64,000 nucleotides of DNA. It comes from Norana najaformis (taxonomy: Eukaryota > Annelida > Clitellata > Crassiclitellata > Hormogastridae). The notes beneath the pieces are model-generated. The model searched no databases and was not told where the DNA came from. It saw only the letters and a list, made by a program, of their open reading frames with translations. The DNA lies in the NCBI GenBank assembly GCA_964023275.1, contig OZ029914.1, positions 45,859,437-45,923,436 of the forward strand. The letters run 5' to 3'. The position numbers and the translations under genes are program-made. This document shows positions 25,101-38,200 of this stretch, in pieces. How positions within the stretch are numbered: position 1 is the stretch's first letter; every line of letters begins with the position of its first letter.

Positions 25101-28100
25101 TTTTGATCAAAATGACTGCTACAGTGTGTTTCTTTGGCTGAAAATACTGCACAACTTAACCTCTAGGGTGTGTGGCTAAGATTAGGGTAATTTGTAAGTA
25201 ATGAAGAAGAAGGGCATGATATCAGATCCCAGATCAACAAAGAGAGAGACAGACAGACAGAGAGAGACAGACTCAAAGAGAGATAGAGAGACAGATGAAG
25301 ACAGAGATGCCAGACAGAGATAAAGAGAAGGAACCAGGGAGAGATAGCAGAGAAAGCCAGAGACAGAGATAGGAAGAGATGCAATGATACAAGAATGCAG
25401 ACACTGAGAGACAAGACAGGGAATCAGACACTCACAGAAAGAGACAGAATGATGGACAGACAGACAGAGAGACAGACAGAAAGGCAGACAGACAGACAGA
25501 CAGAGCCAGAGACAAATAGGCAGACAAATCACGGTCACGCAATGATACAAAGATACAGTCACAGACAGGACAAGACATGTAATCAGACAGACAGAGAAAG
25601 ATACACAAAGCTACACAATGAGAGCACACATAGACCAAGCCAGGGTCAGGGGTCGAATGACACAGGGTCAGAGGTCAAATGACAGCCAGACTGCATCCAA
25701 AATATACACTAACCCTTCTCCCATCCATCTGCGCTGCTGGAGTCGGCCAACCACGTCGACACTTTACCCTGTTGCCGGTCGATCACCCTTCCACCTCCTC
25801 CTCCTCCATCTCGCCTCTCAAATCCATCTGGGAAAACATTAACCAGAGCGATTAATACCAAATGAAAACAACTGGGCCCAGTCCCAACCGAATCAGCAGG
25901 AAACCCAAAAAAACCGCTGTTAATAAGTTGACATGTCATCGCATGAATTTATAATAAGCTGCGAAATTAAATTTCTCTCTCAAGTGGCTGAAAATACAAG
26001 TACATCCCTATCTAATCTAATCATAAGACTTCTATAGCGCCGTTATCATAATGCCCTAGTCATCAATCGATGGTTGCTTCAAGTGAAATTGTAATCGTAA
26101 GATAAATGAGAGGGTGCAACGCTTAGTGCAAGAACACTAGCGAATACAGCAGAGGACACAGACAAATGAACTGGATGGGGTACATACTTCACGGGAGAAG
26201 ACAAAGATTGAAGGAAGAATTGAAGGAAGGAGAGCTGCAAGTAGTCTAAGAACTAAGCTGCTGTGCATTGGATCATCGATAAAGTAAGCAGACGTGTGCG
26301 ATAAACACAGAAGTTAAAGAAAATTTAACGATAACTGTGTTCGTCGGTTCAGGGCGATCTCGCCGTCCCTCTAGTTCGAACTGCCACCGCTCAGCGCCGT
26401 AGCTTTGCTATTTCTGGCCCTGCTTCTTGGAATGACTTACCCGCCGACCTTCGACGGGAGCTTCTCTCCCTCTACCTCTCCTTCTTCCCCAAGCGCTTGA
26501 AGCCCGTATTATTCCCCAGTTCGGGGACAACGGGCCGGGAGCGCCTCTAATGAGGCTACCTTGAACCAGCGCTTTACAAATTTTTGATTACAATTACAAT
26601 TACAAATGGTACACAAAAGAGAAGAATGGCATTGCTGGATTCCTGAGGGGAGAACACTGAAGCAGATGATGATGACTACGAAGATGAAGAAAAAGATAAG
26701 AAGAAACTGCACACTGCACCTCAGAACTGATCCTAACGCCAAGTCTGTATTATTTAACAGTGGTCTCACTGGTTCGGATCGGGAGCGCCTCTGATGAGTC
26801 TATTCTTGAAGTGGCGCTTTATAAATGTCAGATTACAATTACAATTACAATTACAAGACCTGAGCGCCACCTACCAATGAATTCGCTGCCTTCTGGTGAG
26901 AGAGGTGAGGAAAGCGACGAATACTCGTCGGCAGGAGAAGCGACAGAGACGAGACGGGGTCCATTCGTTGGGTCTTTGGTGCCGTAGGTGATCTCGTGGT
27001 GCCGGTGCAGGCGATGGTGCCTCAGCTGCGTCGTCCACTCGTCAAACTCCTTCGAACTCTTCACCTACAATACCAATCAATCAATCGATCAATCCATCGA
27101 TCGACCAATTAATCAATCGGTCGACCAATCTATAGATCAATCGATCGATCCACCAGTCAATTGATCCAACAATCAATCAATTGAATCACCAGTGAATCGA
27201 CCAACTGATCCTTCAGTCAATCGATTAATCAATCCATCAGTCAATCAATCAACCCATCAGCCAATCAATCAATCAATCAATCCATCAATCAGTCAGTCAG
27301 TCAATCAGTCCATGGTATCCAGCCAGCCAACTGACGAAAGAAAAACCATTCAACTACTCAACCACCCAACCACATGAAACAATGCCACCCCGTCCTTCAG
27401 ATGACCTTGAGAAGGCATTCTGGTAGGCTTTGCCCTTGAGCTGACTGACCTTGAGATGGTAGATGAGATCATCTGCGTCAACGTCGATTCGACGTCCTTT
27501 TCTTTTGCAGGCGATGACGGACAGACCGATGTCGACGACTCCGTGATGCTTTCCCTTCTCAATCTTTGTGAACAAACCAACAATTATCACTGTTACTATC
27601 ACCACCATCATCATCATCACCACCACCATCATCATCACCACCACCACGACCATCCTCATCATCACCACCACCATCATCATCACCACCACCACCATCACCA
27701 CCACCACCACCACCATCATCATCATCATCCCCACCATCATCATCACCACCACCATCATCATCATCATCATCATCATCACCACCACCATCATCACCACCAC
27801 CACCATCAATCATCATCATCATCATCACCACCACCATCATCATCAGCACCACCATCAATCATCATCAATCATCATCATCATCACCACCACCACCACCACC
27901 ATCATCATCATCGTCATCACCACCACCACCTGGTGACGATTTTGCCAATAAAATCTTGCAAGACAATTTTGTTAAGCGGTTGAGAACCTACTTGTATCAC
28001 TTTTTGAAATGATGGTGTGATCTGCCCGTGCCTACAATTCCTTGTTCAACCGACGGACACGCTAACATATGCTTGCTTACTTACTTATATGCACCTGCAG

Positions 28101-29790
28101 GCAACAACACCAAGTAGATAGTGTAACATAAGCTGGTACTAAGACGCTTTTCCGTTCTCTTCCCGCATCTCTCTTCGCGGCATGTATTCATGCAATGTCA
28201 TCAGTTTATGGCTTAAAGTGCATGCCGAGTGCTGCGCTAACTTCCTCTGAAAAGCTTTCTCTGCGTGCGATCAAGGACTACAAAAAAATCCTGCAGAGAG
28301 AACTGCTTTGTATTCACTTACTAGGGTTCAACATCAGCAGTTTTGATGCTTAGTCATTACAGAGTGGAGCTTAATAAATGCAGAAATAAAAAACCAACAG
28401 AGGAAAAGCACAATTTTAAAATTGTGGAGGTACACGTGTCTGGCAATACCAGACATTACTTAAAAGTACACTAGAATCTTCTTACAACGTACTTCATTAC
28501 AGCAAAAATTCTGTTACGACACGGTCGGGACATCACACCTGTGGGTCTCAAATTTTACAATGCGTTATAGCATGACGTCATTAATTAATAACTTAGTAGT
28601 AGTTTCCAATGTTTAACATCTTATGGCATCAAAGGCCATTGACGTCGCCCTCCTCCTTCATCCAGGCTTGGGACTGGCACTACCCGACTAAAGGCAGTGG
28701 CGGAGTTATTCCATAACTTCATCCTAGCGCAACATATATATATATATATGCGTGTGTGTAGCATATATATGCTAGAATGAAGTTGTGTAATAATGACGTC
28801 ACAATTTTTTTGACTTTATAATAATGATGATATGTAACACAATAGGTATATATATATATATAGACATAAATCATCATTATTATAACGTCATTGCGATGTC
28901 ATTATATATATATATGTATATATATACACACACATATACATATTGTGCTACATATCATTATTATAACGTCATTGTGACATCATTACTACACAACTTCATT
29001 CTAGCAAACACACACACGTGTGTGTGTATGTGTGTGTAGGTGTGTGTGTGTAGGTGTGTGTGTGTAGGTGTGTGTGTGTGTGTGTGTGTTAGGATGAAGT
29101 TGTGCTTCATGTAGTGTCCAGATATAGTAGCCAGAACAGGGTCTCCATCTTGTCAATGGCACAGACGGACATCGTGTTGCCAACAAGTAAAACCAGGCTG
29201 ACAAATCAAATACAAAAATGCAATTCTGATTTATTTCATCGAGAAATCCGGGTAAGTTAAGAAGAAGTGAGCAAAAGCGAACAAATACAGTCCTCCATTT
29301 CCCGTTTCCTTCATCTCTTTCGAAAGCAATCATAATTATCGTACTCACATCTCCCGGAGTTTTGCCATAAATCAAGATTCCATTCTCCAACAAGAAGAAG
29401 CGCTAACAAGAAAACAGAACATAAAAACACATCTATACATACATATATATATACACAAAATATCATATATATATCGATATGTATATTACATTTCTCTATT
29501 TGCACATGTATAGATATACACTGTTAGCATAATTATATTTATCTATATTATAATTTATATATATATATGCATATGTCACGAATACATACATACATAATTA
29601 TGAATGACAAGTAACCAATAAACACATATTTATAAATACATGCTAAACAGATAGATACATTTTCTATTTCTGAAATTAAATTTGCATTGATTGAAAACCT
29701 TAATTTTCGTATGAGCATTTGTGTGTAGATACAGCATATAAATGCAAGTGCCATAACATATGTATTTATGTATGCAAGTACAGATGTACT

Positions 29791-29827
<37 letters not shown>

Positions 29828-32265
29828 TACACACACATCTATGATGCCTGCATATATGTATGCATACATACACATATATATATGCAATATCAGAAGATTT
29901 ATACAGTGCCTTTAAAAATCTCTTACAATATAATACAATACAATACAATACAACTTATATTTATAACGCGCCTTAATAAAACAATGTCTTACTCAAAGGA
30001 CGCGTTACAACATAATAATTAGTTATAGTACTGAGAAAATAAATGAGTCTTAAGTTTTAATTTAAAATTATCTATTGAAGAGCATCTTCGAATAGATTCA
30101 GGTAAAGAGTTCCACGTTCTTAAGGGTGCTTAAACACGGCCATCTGACATATCAAAAAAGTTGTGACCTAGTTTCAGTTGAAACATTTCCTGCGTTGCTG
30201 TCGCTGGCAAAATATTACAGGTTTTCCGTAGACGATTGTTCCAGAAGCATGGTTCAGGGCATAAGAAAGCACCACGTGCTAATATCACCTTCGGGAGCGT
30301 GGGACCAGCAGGTCCCCGTAGGCTGTAGAACGCAATGACCGTCGATCCACGCCCCTCGACGGAGGCACACTGAGCTCCCTGGTGTATTCTGCAGCCGTCA
30401 CGAATACACGGCTGGCAACGTTTTATGGAAGGATCAACAGACCAGAGAGGGGCAGGTGATAGACGATGATCACGAATGTTCCCAACAAGGAATACCTTTA
30501 ATTTATTCCAGTCCTGTGCGGTGTATCTTGTATAATTATACACTGGAGACTCATTACAAAATGCTTCTTTAAAACATGAATTCTCATATAAGACGGTCAA
30601 GGACATGGCTCCAAAAATTAGCTCAACTGAAGAGTGGGATGCGGTGGTGTAGTGGTACGGTCTGTGCCTTGTAACCAGAGGGTCGTGGGTTTGAAGCTGC
30701 CTCAAGCCACTGAGTAAAGACCTTGGACAAGTTGCTGACTCACAACTGTCTGTGAGGAAGGCAACGGGAAACCACCTCACTCATCTCATCCCCGGGTGGC
30801 ATTAAAAGCCAATGGACCTGCCTTTGGGCAGAGAACTCATCACCATCTAAAGAAATATCCTCAATATAAGTAGCACGATCCCGTTACATGCGGCAGTTCA
30901 AGGTTTGGCTCCAAAAGACAGTAAGTTTTTTGATTTTAAGGTATTTAAAGTTTCTGATGCATTTGAAACATTCACGAGTCTAGACTGATTTCCTGTAATT
31001 CGGGTGACAGTTGATGGATTTAAAAATAAAAATTTTTGTTTTGACTGTGAATAAGCTAGTTCCTGTGACATAGCTTTCTTCGGGCACTTTTGAAATGTCG
31101 AGTTAATGATTACAATTACGACTGAGTTGGCGTATCCGTTACACAGGCCGGCCTGCTAGGACAGAACTACATCCTACCAAAAGAGAGTCACGAGGGAGTG
31201 GCTAATTACCTTGATCTGACGCAATTGATAAAAGCTTCTTCAGTCACCAGCTTCTGCTTAATCTACTGATATATAACAACGCGAGAAGCAGTAGGAGGAG
31301 AAGAAGAAAGAGGAGCAAGAAGGGGTGAGGAGAAGGAGGAGATGAAGAAGAAGCTGAAGATCAGTCCTGAAATGCCGCCACGGAGTTAAACTTAACTTCT
31401 CAATCACAACATTTTTACCTAATGGAGTTGAACATCCACAGGAGCCAAGAAAATCCAGCCAAGCAGCGAGCAAGTACTGCATGTACGCAAAGTAATGGAC
31501 TTTTTAGACCTACATGACTGCAGCTCCCTCAGAGTTACACCTAACTTAATCAAACGAAAGAAACTAAAAAAAACCAATTTTCATCACAGCTGAGGGCTGA
31601 ACTTTTGCTTAGAAAGTCCAACCCCCACCTCTGCACAAATTAATCCCTGCTCGGCAAATAAGATCATCTCCATCGCCATTGAATCTTCCCTCGACCTTCT
31701 ATACTACAGTGCACTGAGATCAATATAAAGTTCTCTTCCGCTCTCAGCAGGGAGAACAGATCAGCTGTTTTTTCAAAAGCTCTCCAAGGACTGAAAAAAA
31801 GTCCTTTTCTAGACATTAAACAACAGACAGACTACATAAAACGTCGGGCATCCAAACGGAGAGCTGTGGCTTCATCCGAAATTTATTACCGGATATAATC
31901 GCCTTCATAAAACATAAAACAAAACACGCGAATAAACACATACGAACACGTATACGGGATCCTCAAAAACTGCTGTATAAACGCCCAACAGATACACACA
32001 TACATATGCATATACATACATACATACATGTATATGTACATATATATATATGTATATATACTGAGATACATAACACAGGCTGGACAGCTGTACAGAGATA
32101 AACATCTTTCAATATTTTATGAGGCAGCAAAACGAAGACATAGTCATAAAAGAGTCTGGACATCTTAAACACATCAAAGACATGCAATGCGTAATGCAAC
32201 ACAAAAAATTCACATAAGTATGCATGTCTATATATAAATATATATATACTATTCACAGAATATAC

Positions 32266-32296
<31 letters not shown>

Positions 32297-35200
32297 TAGC
32301 ATACACAATATCTATATAAGATAAATAACTATCCCTAGACAGATGGATCCTAGAGAATATGCGTGTTTGTGTGTAGGTGTGTCTGGGTGTGCATGTGTGT
32401 GTGTGTGTGTGGAAGCAATAATTTGTAGGAATGTAGGTCGATAGAGAGATGGTTGGAAGGATAAGGAGTAAATGAAGGATGATGACCTACACTAAGGTCA
32501 ATACATAGACATAATATCACGTCTCAAATCATCCAACCACGAGATCCTACATCTTCTCATACGTCATAACATAAACAACTTTATAGATATACTTAAAATA
32601 TACATCATTTATATATATCCTATATGCACACATACATGTATACATGTTGCATACTTGTTACAAAGAAGGTCATACTGTTGTTATGATTATGTTCATGGGT
32701 AAGATTGGGGTTGTGGCTGTGGCTATGATCATGGGTAAGTTGATCTTCGTTATAGCTGTGGCTATGATCATGGGTAAGTTGATCTTCGTTATAGCTGTGG
32801 CTATGATCATGGGTAAGTTGATCTTCGTTATAGCTGCGGCTATGATCATGGGTAAGTTGATCATCATTGTGGTTATGATCATGGGTAAGATCATGGTTGT
32901 GGCTTCGGTTATGATCATCAGTAAGATCACGGTTGTGGCTGTGGCTATGATCAAGGGTAAGTTGATCATCATTGTGGTTACGGTTGTGGCTGTGGTTATG
33001 ATCAAGGGTAAGTTGATCATCATTGTGGTTATGATCATGGGTAAGAACATGGATGTGGCTTTGGTTATGATCAAGGGTAAGATCATGGCTGTGGTTACGA
33101 TCATAGGTAAGATCATGGTTGTGGTTGTGGTCATGGCTATAATCATGGTTGTGGCCAAGATCATGGGTAAGATCACGTTTGTGGCCGTGACTATGATCAT
33201 GGGTAAGATCATGGTTGTGGTTATGATCATGTTTTTATGATCCTGTCTGTCGTCGTATGTATCGATCGCTGACCTTGTGCCATCCTTTCATAGGCCATTT
33301 GCGAGTCTTCATCATGTATCCCAAGTGCTTCTGCGGCACTTCCTCGAACAGCTGTCCGTTCTTGAGGCCTTCGAGTATCTCCCATTCATCGGGGGCCATT
33401 CTCTGCGTTGTCAAGCTGATGCTGCGCGATGCAGATGGCGCCACCGTCTTCGGTTCCTGGGACTGGCTGTCGCCGCGGCGATCGCTGTCGTCGAAATCCT
33501 CATCGCTGTCGTCCTGGAAACATCAAAGCAATCGTTGCCTAGCAGCACAATCGTAACGATCACCATTAACTAATCTGTCATTTCCATCTAAACATCTCTG
33601 CTACACAACCAACACTACCTTTACTACCAATAACACAACTTCTCTCACTATCACCACTATTATCCCCAGTATCACTGCTACCAACCACTATCACCAATAC
33701 TCTCAAGTATCGCAATAATACCATTATCACAATCACCATAACCCTGGATAGGTAGGTCATTAAGTAAGTAGGTAAGTGGGGCATGGTAGCCTATTAGTTA
33801 GAGTGCTTGGCTTACAATGTGCAGAGTATGGGTTCGAGCCTCACCTAAGATGGTAAGTATGTAGGGACCTTGAGCAAGTCCTTCACTCACAATTACTCAG
33901 TGCCTTCGACTGATGCTTAGTCATTAGACAGTGATGCTTAATAAATGTAGACATAATAATAATAGGTTGTCTACTCCTCTAAACCATCTCTGGTTTATAT
34001 AGGTTGTCTGGTAAACAGATAGTCTACTCCTCTGATGTAATGAGTTTTATAGCTCCATTATCTTCATGCACAAGGCTTCAATCACTGGTCACTTTAAGTG
34101 AACCGTGAACAAAATCATAATCTGCCAAAAAAATTCAGTTGAACTCCAGTTAATCTTGGAAACCCTAAGCCTGGCTACAGTGAGTAAGTAAGTTAAACAG
34201 ACATGCTGATTTCAAACTAATCAACAGCTAAATCCAACAACAAGCTCGTCAAGTGTTTACTATTTTCCAGCGTATCATCAACGTTGTCACGCAAGATGCC
34301 AAGTGCCACAAGGAAATTAAAAGAAGAATAGCATTGGGCAAAGACGCATTCTCAAAACAAAAAGAGTTACTGAGAGGAAAAATGAACAAGAACTTAAAGA
34401 AACGAATGATAAAAACTCTGATATGGAGCATGGTTCTGTATGAATCTGAAACATGGACCATGAGAAAGGAGGACATCAAGAGATTGGAGGCCTTCGAAAT
34501 GTGGATTTGGCGCAGGATGGAAAAAGTTAGTTGGATGGAGCACATAACAAATGAGGAGGTGCTGAAAAGAGTTGAGGAAGAAAGATCCTTGATAGCTACA
34601 ATAAGGAGTCGACAACGAAAATGGATTCGTCACATACTGAGAGGGGACTCACTCTTGAGAACCCTAACTGAGGGCAGAATGGAGGGGAGGAGGACAAGAG
34701 GAAGACCCAGACAGATGCTGCTGGATTGGATGATGACAGACGGATACAGCAGATTGAAAGAAGAAGCCCAGAATCTTTTTAGGATATCTTATGACTGCAG
34801 TTGATTTTTGAACCCTTGTACAGCGCCCTTTTCTTCGGCCTCGGCTGTGCTACGGCGCTATATAAATTGTCTTATTATTATTATTATCCAGCACCGAGAG
34901 GAGTGGCGTCATCGGACGTTTGAACCTGCCTGAGAACCAAAAGAAGAAAAGTTCATCAACAATCACCAGCAGACGCACAAACTAACGCATTCCAAACGTC
35001 AAATCTAACAACATGTACACACAACATTAATGTTGTCTTTATCACGAAATGTCGTATTTCACGTGTACAACTGATCAAGTATTTGCAAACACCCATTTAT
35101 CAGAGTCATTTCCAGTAATGCAAAAGGATCATCCAAGCCATGCCTATAGTTATCTGTAAGAATTCTCTGTCATGTTTAGTATAGTGTAAGAATTAATTTA

Positions 35201-38200
35201 TCAATATATGCCTAGTAACTGAAGAGAACCCAATGTTTCACCTAGTAGGCGACATTATTCTTTGCAACCTGCAGAACCAAAACTCGAAGTAAAACCTGGT
35301 AATTTCTGTGACAGACACTTCAGAGACTCAGCCATCAGACTGTAAGACAAATGTCATCAAAACATAGTCTCTGGAGGCGACTCTTGCTAACTTCTCTTAT
35401 TCAGATCATTTTGAAATGAAGAACAGAGAAAAATATCTAGAAGGAAGAAATAAAAAGCGAATAATGCGAGGGCCACAAAATGTAAAGTGAATCTAGTGTA
35501 AATAGGCAAAATTGCTCAGCACAACAGAAAACATGCCTCAGGGAGAATAGATTATTTGTCGGGCAAACAATCCAGTCTCTCTCTGACTCAGGTTTCCAAT
35601 AATAATCCGGTCACCCGTAATTAATCAGAGCCAGACTGTTAGGTCAGTTTCTGTTACAGGTCAGAATCGAGAGGTCATGTAAGGTAAAGCTCCAATGTCC
35701 CAAGCGGAATGTAGGGAAGGCACTCATTTCCCGCTTTCCGGCTCTTGTTCGGCACCGGACGAATCCCAAGATCCTGGACACGGGGCCGGCGCATTGCAGG
35801 ACTTGTACGCAAAGTATCCCATACCCCATAAGTGAGGCGTTAGGGGGTGCTCATTTCCTCTTCTTGGCTCTTTAGCTGGCAACGGACGAACCCCAAGGTC
35901 CTGGACAAGGGGCCAGCGCATCGCAGGACTTGCCGTTAACTTCGCAGCCTACGCCGGCACCAAATTCCAGCCAGGGAAGAAGAAGGTACTGATCGCCTCG
36001 GCTGTCCAGCTAGCTTCGTCTCGATGGTGACCATCCATAAACTGTCTGCAGTGTCGTTCTCAAGGAGTCATTTCGATTGCTATGCCTCCAGTCGTCAGCT
36101 TCCTCTCCCCACCGTGCTTATTCAGGTCACTTCCACTCATCTCATCATCAACAATGGAACGCACGAAACCCAGTTAAACCCAGCCTCTCATAATAAGCTG
36201 GTCATAAGAGTCATCCGTCAGTCCATCCATCTATCCACTCGTCCATCCATCCATCCGTGCGTCCGAAAGTCTATGTATTAGTCCATCCACTCATCCACCC
36301 ACCCATACATCGATCGATCGATCGATCGATCCATCCATCGATCCATCCATCGATCGATCGATCCATCCATCCATCGATCCATCCATCCATCCATCCATCC
36401 ATTCATCCATCCATCCATGAGTCATCCGTCAGCCCATCCATCTGTCCAGTCATCCGTACATCCATCCATCCACCCATGAGTCATCCGTCAGCCCATCCAT
36501 CTGTCCAGTCATCCGTACATCCATCCGTGCATCCGCAAATCTATCCATCTGTCCATCCATCTATTCATCCACCCATCCATTCAACCATCCATCCATTCAT
36601 CCATCCACCCATCTCGCCCTCCATCCACCCATCCATCGGTCAACATCTGAACATCCCGTGCAACGCAACGCACTGCTCTGCGTAAACGACACGACACACT
36701 CGGTCCGTCGCGTGAGGCCCGACAACCGCCGAACGCATCCGATTTCTTCCGACGCATATATCATACTCACCCGAGCATCGGCGTTCGTTCTCAACGGGGA
36801 ACGGAGACTTCTTCGTCTTCTACCACGTAGCAGTAGGCAGCGCAAATACGCGCCGGAGAAATCGCCCACGCTGATCGCCGGTGTGGTACTAAATCGGTTA
36901 GGGGGCGAAAACAGTTCCGGAAAGTATTGCGATTGGTTCACCTGTGACCGAAACGCGGAAATTTGTTTCGAAAATTCGAAGTGTTCAGTCGATACCGTGT
37001 CAAAATCATGTTCTCTCTTAAATATCTTATCAGTCGACAGTGTCAAAATCATCTACTCTCTCTTAAATATCTTATCAGTCAATTGTATCCTGTATCAAAA
37101 TCATCTTCTCTTTTAAATATCTTAAATAAAAAATTCTTCCTCTTCCCCTTATCTCACTTTCAGGTTCAATTCCAAACACCATCCACCATAGCCGTCTGAC
37201 TGTCTGTCCGCCTGTCTGCCTGCCTGCCTCTTGGATCTTGACTTGGAACCGAACTCTTCCTGTCTATCATTTTGTTTTGACCGAGCGCCTGTAAATAAGT
37301 CGGTTCCCACGACTTAGCTTTCGTTGGGCGCTGTAAAAATCTCGAGCTTACAATTACGATTACTGGGCCTCCATTTTCGCTACTTAATAAATTTGTTCCA
37401 GATGAACTTTTGCTATCAAAGCAACAGAATTCTCCCTTCGTTGTGCCAAAGGTAGGCCAAATCGGAACCGTCTGTACCCCGGAACCTATCGGGCACCACA
37501 GCCGCTGGCGTGCCGGGCAAGACAGATAATCAATTTGTTCGCGATAATGAAGGCCATTGAAGATGAGAAGCGAGAAAGAAGATGGATGGACGAGGGTCCA
37601 ACGTGGCACAGGGCAGGCGACACTCGCAGACAAACACGGAAGAAAGATTTCACGGTGTCATAGCTACTCTTGTTACCATGGCAACCTCCGTTACCAAGGG
37701 AAACCAAAACATAGACGGGTCAGCGATGGCAACAAATTCGTGGCCGTTGAGCATAAATAATAAAAATAATGACACAGGAATTGAAAATTAAATGACCACA
37801 CGTATCCTTTCGACCCGGGTCGTATTATTAACCGCAACACATTCGTTGGGCTCTAGGCGTGGGAGTCTGGCCACTCCGGTTATAGTGGTCACTACTGTTA
37901 CCACGGGAACCTCTGTTACCATGGAAACCACCGCAGGCAACACATTCGTGACTGTTGAGTACCAGTAAGCCAAATAAAGACACAGGACACTTGAAACTTA
38001 AAATATTCAGAAAAGAACCCCAAGACCTGAGATGATTTCTCTGTGTGGGTTCAGCTGGCAGCGGTGGGGGGGTTGGTGGGTGAAGGGGCGGACAATGGCC
38101 TATTTTCGGGCTTCATATTCCCATTTCTCTGTGACCGTATGCGCTACAATATTTTTCATAATAATAGAAAGAGGGGGAAAGGGGGCGGGGAATGACCCAT

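Noticed and set aside
27456-27983. 175-codon frame rich in His (and frames rich in Thr/Ile and Met/Val)
   Set aside because: Pure by-product of the (CAT/CAC)n array; other frames and the opposite strand are equally open, and real exon 4 overlaps it on the minus strand.
30130-30780. 216-codon minus-strand frame
   Set aside because: Overlaps a tRNA-derived SINE and abuts a CR1-like 3' end; I find no domain or conserved motif. Possibly element debris.
32644-33240. 198-codon and 186-codon Ile/Met/Val frames that look like membrane proteins
   Set aside because: Minisatellite read in both strands; no start context, no splice sites.
36597-37116. Two overlapping 150-codon frames, one per strand, as a gene
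   Set aside because: Openness is expected in CpG-rich DNA with few A/T stops; I only retain the donor-bearing minus-strand block as a possible first exon.
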